Shown here: in pieces, positions 32,952 through 40,128 of the stretch
Layout of the letters: every line of letters begins with the position of its first letter
Numbering within the stretch: the stretch's first letter is position 1
Assembly: GCF_000374165.1 (NCBI RefSeq)
Contig: NZ_KB893725.1
Coordinates: forward strand, 26,124-90,123
Reading direction: 5' to 3'
Length of the DNA: 64,000 nucleotides
From: Parafrankia elaeagni
GTDB lineage: Bacteria; Actinomycetota; Actinomycetes; Frankiales; Frankiaceae
Translations under genes and position numbers: made by a program
Notes under the pieces: generated by a model
What the model was told of the DNA's origin: nothing
The model's database searches: none
Seen by the model: the letters and a program-made list of their open reading frames with translations, nothing else

Positions 32952-34495
32952 TCCCAGACCTCCGCGGTGTCACGTTCGGTCGGCTCGTAGGGCTCGGGCG
33001 GACCGCCGTGCGTCCACGGGGTGTCCGCGGCGTCCGGCATGGCGACGGAGCGGACTCCGTCGGCGAGGACCGCGCTGTAGCAGAGGGTCTCACCCGCCTC
33101 CGGAACCGAGCCCGGGGCGGGAGCCGCGGACCGGCCCATTCCGCTCTGCGCCTCCAGAGTGATCAGAATCGCGCCCGTGGCGCCCCGGCCGCCGTCCGCG
33201 CCGGTGCCGATGTCCGCGACAGTGTCGCCGCCATCCCCAGGGGAATCAATCGCGACGATGAGGCATTCCTGCTTCCGCCGGCTGCTGGCGACGACGCGGG
33301 TACCGAGGGCGAGGCGGACCGGGTCCTCCGTCCGCACGGTGAGCAGGGGGCGGGTGACGAGCCGGCCCTTGCCCCGGCCGTTGGGGACACGCCGGTCGCG
33401 GTCGACGGCGAGAACGGTGCCCTGGAAGGCCTCGCCGGTGACCCGATGGTCGGCCATGACCAGCGGGTCGTCGAAGGCGCGTTCGGCGTCGTAGGCGGAC
33501 TGGGCCGCTTCGATGCGGTTCAGCCGCCGCGCGGCCGCGACCGCGCCGTCGAGGCGGGCCTGCGGCAGGCCCTCCTCGGCCATGTAGGTGTGGAATCCCG
33601 TGTAGCGGGCGCGGTCGGTCTCCCAGCGGCCGGCGACCGACGCGCCGGGCGGTAGCTGGCGGAGCAGGTCGAGGGCGCGCCAGACCAGGTCCCAGGTCGG
33701 CTGGAGCTGGCCGCGCAGGACGTCCCGCAGACGTGCCAGCACCGTCGGCAGCGCGGCGGGATCGGTCACCGCGTCGTAGGCGGCGATCGCGGGGGCGAGG
33801 ATGTCGTTGTCGAAGCCGGGGTCGGTGGTGGGGCCCGCCGGCGGGCTGTGCGCCGGGTCCTCGGCGAGGCGGGCGGACGTCGGACCGTCCCGGCCGGGAG
33901 GCGGGTCGATCCAGCCCATGGCGGCGGCGAGGTTCGCGTCCTCGAGGGCGCTCTGCCCGGTCGCCCAGTGCAGGGAGAGCAGGTCGGTGACGGCCCGGGC
34001 CAGCGAGGAGCCGGGGATCTCCGCCCGCTCGGCGAAGAAGGTGAGCCACCGCCCGAGCAGGGGAACGCTCGGCGGGACGGCGTAGTCACCGTCGGTGGCA
34101 CGGAAGCGGGTGGAACGACCGAACAGCCGCAGGAAGGCGAGGCCCGCCGGGTTGGGCAGGATCAGCTGGGGGGCGTCGTGGGCCCGCGGCCCGTTCGCGA
34201 GCTCCTCGGCGTCGGCGGCGAAGCCGAGGACGTGCGGCAGGACGATCTCGGCGAGGTCGGCCGCGAAGGCGAAGCGCAGGTCGCGGTTGCGCGGCTGGGG
34301 CACGACGAGGAGGGTCGGGTCGGCCTGGCGGGTCCCGACGAGCGCGGCGAGCGGGGCGTTCGCCTCACCGGCCAGCGTCAGCGGGACGAGGACGAGCGGA
34401 CGCTCGGACAGGTGCACATGACGCACGGTGGCGATCGGCGCGGCCGTCCCGGTGGCGGCGGCGAGCGCGCGGGCGTACGAGCTGATCGCGCTCAC
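32948..34495 (-). CDS. Unrecognised 515-aa protein between nuclease and helicase
   Basis: I do not recognise this protein. It starts at GTG 34495 (overlapping the nuclease stop as GTGA) and ends overlapping the helicase start. The N-terminal about 200 residues are mixed alpha/beta with repeated short hydrophobic strands (RPLVLVPLTLAGEANAPLAA, LRFAFAADLAEIVLPHVLGF). The middle has a helical, Trp/Arg-containing region (WDLVWRALDLLRQLPPGASV, YTGFHTYMAEEGLPQARLDG). The C-terminal about 130 residues look like a beta-barrel (EAFQGTVLAVDRDRRVPNGR, PVRLALGTRVVASSRRKQEC). Such a barrel is what the 1B domain of Upf1/Dna2-type helicases normally provides and what the small helicase here lacks; that link is inference. 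Confidence 0.75.
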   Translation of the reverse strand: MSAISSYARALAAATGTAAPIATVRHVHLSERPLVLVPLTLAGEANAPLAALVGTRQADPTLLVVPQPRNRDLRFAFAADLAEIVLPHVLGFAADAEELANGPRAHDAPQLILPNPAGLAFLRLFGRSTRFRATDGDYAVPPSVPLLGRWLTFFAERAEIPGSSLARAVTDLLSLHWATGQSALEDANLAAAMGWIDPPPGRDGPTSARLAEDPAHSPPAGPTTDPGFDNDILAPAIAAYDAVTDPAALPTVLARLRDVLRGQLQPTWDLVWRALDLLRQLPPGASVAGRWETDRARYTGFHTYMAEEGLPQARLDGAVAAARRLNRIEAAQSAYDAERAFDDPLVMADHRVTGEAFQGTVLAVDRDRRVPNGRGKGRLVTRPLLTVRTEDPVRLALGTRVVASSRRKQECLIVAIDSPGDGGDTVADIGTGADGGRGATGAILITLEAQSGMGRSAAPAPGSVPEAGETLCYSAVLADGVRSVAMPDAADTPWTHGGPPEPYEPTERDTAEVWE

Positions 34496-35721
34496 CCGTC
34501 GGCACCGCCGAGCGGCAGGGGCGCGCCGGCCAGCGCCTCGGCGTACATCCTGGCGGTGATCCGCAGGCGTTCGGCGGCTTCGGCCTGGTCCTCGGCCGGC
34601 GCGCGGGTGCCGTGGGCGAGGCCGAGCGCCTCGGTGACGGTGTCGATGCCACCGAGGTCCTCGCGCACGCTCGCGCCGAGGGCGGCCGTGCGGCCGGCGG
34701 CCTCGTGCCGGCAGCGGAACGCGAGCTCGCAGGTGGACAGGCAGTCCGGTGTGTAGCGGGCGTCGAGCAGGTCGAGTCCCGCGGTGAGCTCGGTGGCGGG
34801 CCGGGTCGGCGCACCGTCCGGGCCGGCGGCGAGGTCGAAGGTCAGGCCGGCGGGCAGGTCGTCGAGCAGAGCCTCGATGGTGGCCAGCCGGGTGAGCTGA
34901 TGCTCGAGTCCGAGCAGCTGCCGCCGGACGTCGACCCTGGTCGCCAGGGGCGCGTTGGAGAAGTCGCGGGGGCACACGAGGACCACATCGTGGGAGACGG
35001 TGGCCGGCGGGACGACCGGCATCATCGGCACGGTCGGGACGACCTCGCGAGCGCGCAGCATCCGGCGCAGTGCCAGCACGTAGACGGCGGCCTGGACCGC
35101 GGCGGCCGCGACCTTCTCCCCGTCGGCCTGCCCGTCGACGACCGGGAACGACTTGATCTCGACGATGTGGAACTGCCCGTCGGGGCGGATCACCAGCAGG
35201 TCCGGTTCCAGGTGGACGTCCTGCCCGCCGACGGGCAGCGCCAGCAGCGGATGGGCGACGAGAACGATCCCGTGCGGGTCCGGGCGCAGCGCGGCGACCG
35301 TCCGGTCCAGCCGGTCCGCGAGGTTCTCCGCGGCCGGGCGGACCCCCCCGCCCTGCTCGGCGGACGCGCCGAGGTCGACGACGGTGACACCGGGGGAACC
35401 CTCGGGGCCGGGATCGAACCCCAGGCAGTCCGCCAGGAGACGGAGCAGATCGGTGCCACCGTCGTTCCTGACCCGGGCCTCGAAGGCGTTGCCGCGGATG
35501 ATCGCGAACTGGGACTGGCCGAAAGGGGCCGCGAAGCCGATGTGGCGGGACAGGCCGTCCTTGTCCACCCCGGCGGCGTCGAGGACGGCCCGCCGGTTGC
35601 ACCCTGGGTTACGGGTCAGTGCCGCGATGGTGCGCGCGTCGTGGCGCCGGCGGGCGGCGGAGCCTCGGATGAGGTCGAGGCGCGCCTCGGTCCGGTTCTG
35701 CTCTGACCCCCGGTTCTGCAC
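34492..35721 (-). CDS. PD-(D/E)XK nuclease of RecB/Cas4 type with a predicted Fe-S cluster
   Basis: The 409-aa protein shows the full nuclease signature: E81 in RGNAFEARVR, D174 in HLEPDLLVIRPDG, E188-x-K190 in FHIVEIKSF, and the RecB/Cas4-specific Q210-x3-Y214 (QAAVY). Four cysteines, C41 near the N-terminus and C327-x3-C331-x5-C337 near the C-terminus, mirror the 4Fe-4S pin of Cas4, AddB and Dna2. GTG 35721 is preceded by AAGGTGGG and fits the domain start; the frame extends upstream in unrelated sequence. It is followed by overlapping genes for a 515-aa protein and a helicase. There are no cas genes or CRISPR repeats, so Cas4 adaptation function is unlikely. DNA end processing or defence is inferred. 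Confidence 0.85.
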   Translation of the reverse strand: MQNRGSEQNRTEARLDLIRGSAARRRHDARTIAALTRNPGCNRRAVLDAAGVDKDGLSRHIGFAAPFGQSQFAIIRGNAFEARVRNDGGTDLLRLLADCLGFDPGPEGSPGVTVVDLGASAEQGGGVRPAAENLADRLDRTVAALRPDPHGIVLVAHPLLALPVGGQDVHLEPDLLVIRPDGQFHIVEIKSFPVVDGQADGEKVAAAAVQAAVYVLALRRMLRAREVVPTVPMMPVVPPATVSHDVVLVCPRDFSNAPLATRVDVRRQLLGLEHQLTRLATIEALLDDLPAGLTFDLAAGPDGAPTRPATELTAGLDLLDARYTPDCLSTCELAFRCRHEAAGRTAALGASVREDLGGIDTVTEALGLAHGTRAPAEDQAEAAERLRITARMYAEALAGAPLPLGGADG

Positions 35722-35815
35722 TGACCCACCTTCGTGACGGCCGTCGTCGCGGAGCAACCGCGGGCAACGATGCCGTCGACGGGGGCGTCCGTCCAGTCTT
35801 GTGCCGGCATGTCGG

Positions 35816-36069
35816 TCAATGAGTTCGTGGCCGGGGCCGGGCGCAGGCGTCCTTGAGGGCGTCCGCGAGGATGCCGAAGGAGTCGAGCGTGCCGCCGGGC
35901 GCGCCGTCGATCTCGGGGAGGTTGTCGGTGGTGACCCTGCGCTCGCCGAGGACGCCGCGCAGGTCGGCGACGAGCTGGTTGCGCCCGCCGGCCTGCGTGA
36001 ACAGCGTGGTCCCGGTGAAGTAGGGTCCGCTATCGCCTTCTTTATCTTGTCCTGATCCTTCGCGGCCAC
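35816..36069 (-). pseudogene. Small gene with a frameshift upstream of the nuclease operon
   Basis: GTG 36069 has GAGAGGAA 6 bases upstream and opens AAKDQDKIKKAIADP. In the frame one base off, the sequence immediately continues as YFTGTTLFTQAGGRNQLVAD, then LRGVLGERRVTTDNLPEIDG and a stop at 35816-35818. A single inserted base near 36022-36026 would join them into about 85 aa of well-behaved, charged, helical sequence. Neither frame alone gives a convincing protein. I do not recognise the family. It may be a sequencing error, a genuine lesion, or a programmed frameshift site. It lies just 94 bases before the nuclease start on the same strand and could be the first gene of that operon. Confidence 0.5.
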
Positions 36070-36220
36070 CGGTGATTCCTCTCCCATAGGACGACGAGTA
36101 CGGGAGGAGCATTACCGAGGTCCAGCGAGATCGCCGACCCGGAACAATGCGCGAGATCCGGGAGAACAATGCGGGACGAGCTTTCTCCCGGATCACGCGG
36201 CGACATCTCCGGAAAGGATT

Positions 36221-38650
36221 TCAACGGACGAGCGGCGCTCCGGATCCGCCGGCGACGCGCCCGCCGTCCGAGCCGCCCGAGGCGGCGGAACCACCGGAGG
36301 CGGCCGACCCGCCGGCCCCGGACCCGGCCCCGGACCCGGCGGTGGTCCCCTTTCCCTTACCGGCAGGGGCCCCTGACGCGCCCTGCCCGCGACGGGTGGT
36401 GCGCTCCGCCTGCCAGCGCTGGCCGAGGTGGACGGAGGCGGGCAGAATCGCCGCGCGCACCAGGACTGCGTCCACCGCCAGGCCGATCGCCAGGCCGAAG
36501 CCGAGCATCTTCAGGGTGCGGGGTGGCTGCGCGACGACGGCGAGGAACACGAAGACCATCACGAAGTTCATGGTCAGGACGACGTGGCCGAGGTCGGCGT
36601 GCCCGCGGCGAACGGCGTCGCGGCCGTCGCGGATCGGGTCGGGCCGGGCGCCGTCCCGGCGGCGGGCGACCAGCCGGGCGGCACGCCGAAACGCTCCCCC
36701 GTCCCCGGCGCCGGTCTTCGCGGGCGGATCCGCGGAGCCGCCCTCACGCAGCCGCATGAGCAGGATGAGGTTCATCGCCGGCCCGAGCCCGAACACCGAG
36801 ATCATGACCGGGACGAGGACGAACGGCTCGACGGGGCTGGTCATCACCCCCAGCCGCCGGGCCAGGTCGGGGTCCTGGAACAGGACCCGCAGCAGGCCGG
36901 CGGAGGCGAGGACGCTCAGCACGCCGGCCGCGCCGAGCACGACGGCGAGCACCGGCGAGCCCGCCACGGCGTACACCACCAGCCCGATCGTGAGCAGGAC
37001 GATGGCGAGGAACAGCGGCAGGGTGGACCGGAACTCGTCCGCGGCGTCGTCGAACATGGCGGTCGGGCCACCGACCGCGGCGGTCGTGACGGTGCCGCGC
37101 AGCGCGGCGGGCAGCACCTCGTCCCGCAACTGTCGGACCAGGTCGCTGGTCTGGGTGGTGCGGGGGCCGTCGGCGGGCAGCACCCGGATGACCGCCGGTC
37201 CGCGTGTCGGGTCGTCCAGGGAGACCTCCGACGTCCGCACGCCCGGCACACCGCGGAGCACCGCGGCGACGGTGCGCGGTTCGGTGGTCCGTTCGGTGGG
37301 GTCGCGGGGCTGCCCCCTGTCCACGGTGACGAGGATCGGGCCGTTGATGCCGGCGAAGAAGCCTTCGCTCGCCAGGTCGTAGGCGCGCCGGGTGGTCATC
37401 GAGGTGGGGTCGGTACCCGAGTCACCGCCACCGATCCGCAGGCCGGACGTCTGGTTGCCCAGCGTCATGAGCAGGACGCCCGCCGCGACGACGATGAAGG
37501 CCGGGTAGCGGCCGACCTGCGCCGCCCACCAGGACCGCAGGCCGGGCCGCCGGGCGAGCCCGGCGCCGGCCATGGCCAGGTAGTGCCGTTCGGCCCAGCC
37601 GAGCAGCCGGGCGCCGCCCGTCGCGAGCAGCGCGGGAAGCAGGGTGAGCAGGGTGAGCACGGCCAGGGCCGTGCCTCCCGCGGCGGCGAGCGCCAGACCG
37701 CCGAACGGGCTGGGGCGCAGGGCCGCGAGGGCGAGCATCGCGAGACAGAAGCCGAACCCGCCGACGACGACCGCGGCACCGGAGCGGGTGGTCGCGACCG
37801 CCGCGGCCTGAGCCCGGTTCCTGCCGCTCAACAGCGCCGACTGGGCCCGGTGCACGGCGACGATCGCACCGCCCAGGCAGGTCCCGAAGGCGAGAACGGC
37901 GGCTGTGACCGGGGCGAACGGGGTCAGCTGGGTGACATGCGAGAGCCGGGCGGTGAGCGCGACGGCCAGCAGCGCGCTGACCGCGGCGGGCAGCACGCAC
38001 ACCAGGACAGCCAGCCGCGAGCGGAGGGTCACCCCCAGCAGCACGATCACGGCGAAGGCGGCGACGGCCAGCGGCGCGGGCTGGAGATCCGAGGACTCGA
38101 TCATGGTCACGCCGGGACCGGACAGCTCGACCTGGATCTCCGGCCCGTCGTAGGCACGGGCCGTCGCCAGGAGCTGGCGGACGTCGTCGAGGTCCGGGGT
38201 GAGCGCGTCGTCGTCCATGAGCACGGAGACGAGCGCGGTCCTGCGGTCGGCGCTGACCGGGTCGATGCCGGCGGTGGCGGCACCGATCGGCCCGGCGGGG
38301 TCGGCGACGAGGACGACGCCGGGAAGCCGGCCCGCCTCGGCGACCAGAGCGGTGATCCGCTCGCGGGCCCGGCCGGCGTCGACCGTCCCGAGCCGGGCCC
38401 GTACCACGATGGTCTCGACGTCCGGCAGCTGTGCGTTCGGCGAGGACCGGGCGACGCCGTCCATGGCGCGCGCCGCCTCGGAACCGGTCGGGGCGACCTG
38501 CTGGGCGTACCGGGCGCCGCCCTCCCGGATGTACTGGACCGCGGGCACGAACGCCACCAGCCACGCCGCCAGAACCAGCCAGCGATAGCGTGCGCAGCAA
38601 CGCGCGAGAAGCCCCACGACTCCGGTGAGTTTCTCGGGCCTGTCGGTCAT
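36221..38650 (-). CDS. MMPL/RND-family transporter lacking the proton-relay Asp-Tyr pairs
   Basis: The 809-aa membrane protein has the MMPL plan: TM1 at about 20-42, a periplasmic domain (about 45-190), a TM2-6 block, a second periplasmic domain (about 405-540), a TM7-12 block and a Gly/Ser-rich cytoplasmic tail. In MmpL3-type proteins helices 4 and 10 carry an Asp-Tyr pair in G-L-x-x-D-Y that relays protons. Here the equivalent places read GTCLGGAIVAVHRAQ (Asp-Tyr replaced by Gly-Gly) and GLGPAMNLILLMRLREG (replaced by Ala-Met). The overall MMPL assignment is firm; proton-driven lipid export is not supported by these residues. It may be a divergent scaffold or use another coupling. Confidence 0.88.
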   Translation of the reverse strand: MTDRPEKLTGVVGLLARCCARYRWLVLAAWLVAFVPAVQYIREGGARYAQQVAPTGSEAARAMDGVARSSPNAQLPDVETIVVRARLGTVDAGRARERITALVAEAGRLPGVVLVADPAGPIGAATAGIDPVSADRRTALVSVLMDDDALTPDLDDVRQLLATARAYDGPEIQVELSGPGVTMIESSDLQPAPLAVAAFAVIVLLGVTLRSRLAVLVCVLPAAVSALLAVALTARLSHVTQLTPFAPVTAAVLAFGTCLGGAIVAVHRAQSALLSGRNRAQAAAVATTRSGAAVVVGGFGFCLAMLALAALRPSPFGGLALAAAGGTALAVLTLLTLLPALLATGGARLLGWAERHYLAMAGAGLARRPGLRSWWAAQVGRYPAFIVVAAGVLLMTLGNQTSGLRIGGGDSGTDPTSMTTRRAYDLASEGFFAGINGPILVTVDRGQPRDPTERTTEPRTVAAVLRGVPGVRTSEVSLDDPTRGPAVIRVLPADGPRTTQTSDLVRQLRDEVLPAALRGTVTTAAVGGPTAMFDDAADEFRSTLPLFLAIVLLTIGLVVYAVAGSPVLAVVLGAAGVLSVLASAGLLRVLFQDPDLARRLGVMTSPVEPFVLVPVMISVFGLGPAMNLILLMRLREGGSADPPAKTGAGDGGAFRRAARLVARRRDGARPDPIRDGRDAVRRGHADLGHVVLTMNFVMVFVFLAVVAQPPRTLKMLGFGLAIGLAVDAVLVRAAILPASVHLGQRWQAERTTRRGQGASGAPAGKGKGTTAGSGAGSGAGGSAASGGSAASGGSDGGRVAGGSGAPLVR

Positions 38651-39157
38651 TCGAACACCCTAGAACGGGAAATTGCCCCCTATTCCGCCGTTGGTGGGGT
38701 CGGTAGCAATGGTCCGTATGCTCCATAGTTCCGGGGCTGGGAAGGCCCGCCTTCGGCCGCCACGCAGCGCAATGGCAGACCCCACGAAGATGCCTTTCTC
38801 GCGGACGGATCCAGGGGTCGATGGCGGCAGTGGCGTATGACGGCACCCGTTTTCTCGGCGGCCCGGCCGTCACGCGGCCGGCAGGTGCCGACCGCCGTGA
38901 CAAACCCCACCGCCAGCGAGGATTCGGGGTTTCCCACCACCACGCGGCCCCCGCTATCGGACGCCCGGCCGTCGAAAGTTCCCCGCCGGCGGTGGGAGGT
39001 GCCGCGGCCCGGGGCGGAAGGTGCCGGCCCGAGGTGGGTGGGGACGCCGCGCCGGGCGGGCCGCGCGCCGGGCGGGCCGGCGCGGCGGCGATGATGAACG
39101 GGTCCGCCGCGACGGCGGGCGGGCCGCATCCCGCGGCACGAGGACGGAGGCCAGGCG
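38651..39157. other. Intergenic region between divergent MMPL and epimerase genes
   Basis: The 507 bases are GC-rich with short direct repeats near 39040-39080 (GCCGGGCGGGCC-type). Frames crossing it have biased composition and no domain, so I see no gene. A slightly AT-richer patch at about 38700-38730 (GTATGCTCCATAGTTCC) lies upstream of the MMPL gene and could contain its promoter. Confidence 0.5.
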
Positions 39158-40087
39158 ATGGGGACGAGCGCGCCGTCGGGGCGACAGCTCGAGCTGGTGC
39201 ACGGCGAGAGCAGCGCGGTGATCACCGAGGTGGGTGCCGGACTGCGCGAGTACCGCGCCCACGGGGTCGCCGTGCTCGACGGCTACCCGGCCGACGCGAT
39301 GGCGACCAGGGGCCGCGGCCAGCTGCTGCTGCCCTGGCCGAACCGCGTGGACGGGGGCCGCTACACCTTCGGCGGGGCCGGGCATCAGCTGCCCGTGAAC
39401 GAGGTCGCGCTCGGCAACGCGAGCCACGGCCTGACCCGCTGGCTGGCCTGGGACCTCGAACGCCTCGACGAGGCAGCGGCGCGGGCCCGGGTCGTCCTGC
39501 ACGCCCAGTCGGGCTACCCGTTCACCGTGGGGTTCACCGCCCTGTACCGGCTGGACGACGGCGGGCTGACCGTCACCGTGACCGCGACGAACCTGGGCGC
39601 GGCCCCGGCGCCGGTCGGCATGGGTGCCCACCCCTACTTCGTGCTGCCCGGGGCGGACGGTGCCCTGGTCCAAGCGGACGACATCACCGTGACGGTGCCG
39701 GCGAGGACCCGGCTGCTGGTCAACGACCGCCTCATCCCCACCGGTGCGGAGCACGTCGCCGACGGCCCGTTCGACCTGCGCGAGCCGCGGCGCCTCGGGG
39801 ATCTCGTCCTCGACACCTGCTTCACCGATCTCGCCCGCGACGACGCCGGGCGGGCGACCGTCACGCTGACCTCCGCGGGCGGTGGTCTCGCCATCTGGCA
39901 GGACGAGACCTGGCCCTGTGTGCAGCTGTTCACCGGAGACACGTTCGCGCCCGGTGAGCGGCGGCGCAGCATCGCGGTGGAGCCGCTGACCTGCCCGGCG
40001 AACGCGTTCAACAGCGGCGCCGGGCTGCGCGTCCTGGATCCGGGCGAGTCGTTCGGAGGTTCCTGGGGGGTGAGCCCGCGGCGCTGA
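39158..40087 (+). CDS. Aldose 1-epimerase family protein
   Basis: The 309-aa beta-sandwich protein carries galactose-mutarotase signatures: LLLPWPNRVDGGRYTF (substrate Arg), NASHGLTRWLAW (first catalytic His), GMGAHPYFVLPG (second His) and the C-terminal IAVEPLTCPANAFN with the catalytic Glu. It interconverts sugar anomers; sugar specificity cannot be judged. GGAGG lies about 8 bases upstream of ATG 39158. It stands alone between the MMPL gene and the VWA-metallopeptidase gene, which converges on it. Confidence 0.93.
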   Translation: MGTSAPSGRQLELVHGESSAVITEVGAGLREYRAHGVAVLDGYPADAMATRGRGQLLLPWPNRVDGGRYTFGGAGHQLPVNEVALGNASHGLTRWLAWDLERLDEAAARARVVLHAQSGYPFTVGFTALYRLDDGGLTVTVTATNLGAAPAPVGMGAHPYFVLPGADGALVQADDITVTVPARTRLLVNDRLIPTGAEHVADGPFDLREPRRLGDLVLDTCFTDLARDDAGRATVTLTSAGGGLAIWQDETWPCVQLFTGDTFAPGERRRSIAVEPLTCPANAFNSGAGLRVLDPGESFGGSWGVSPRR

Positions 40088-40108
40088 GCGCCGCGGCCCC
40101 GGCCCGCT

Positions 40109-40128
40109 CGCGTGAGGTCGCGTGAGGT
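40109..40128. repeat. Two 10-bp tandem units at a stop codon
   Basis: CGCGTGAGGT is repeated at 40109-40118 and 40119-40128. The last base is the first base of the stop codon (40128-40130) of the minus-strand VWA-metallopeptidase gene. Confidence 0.8.

Noticed and set aside
34492-35721. Cas4 of a CRISPR-Cas adaptation module
   Set aside because: The nuclease has Cas4-like motifs, but there are no cas1, cas2 or repeats, and it is coupled to a helicase and an unknown gene instead.
38680-39225. Minus-strand 181-codon frame between MMPL and epimerase
   Set aside because: It overlaps the epimerase start, is rich in Arg/Pro/Ser and has no recognisable domain.
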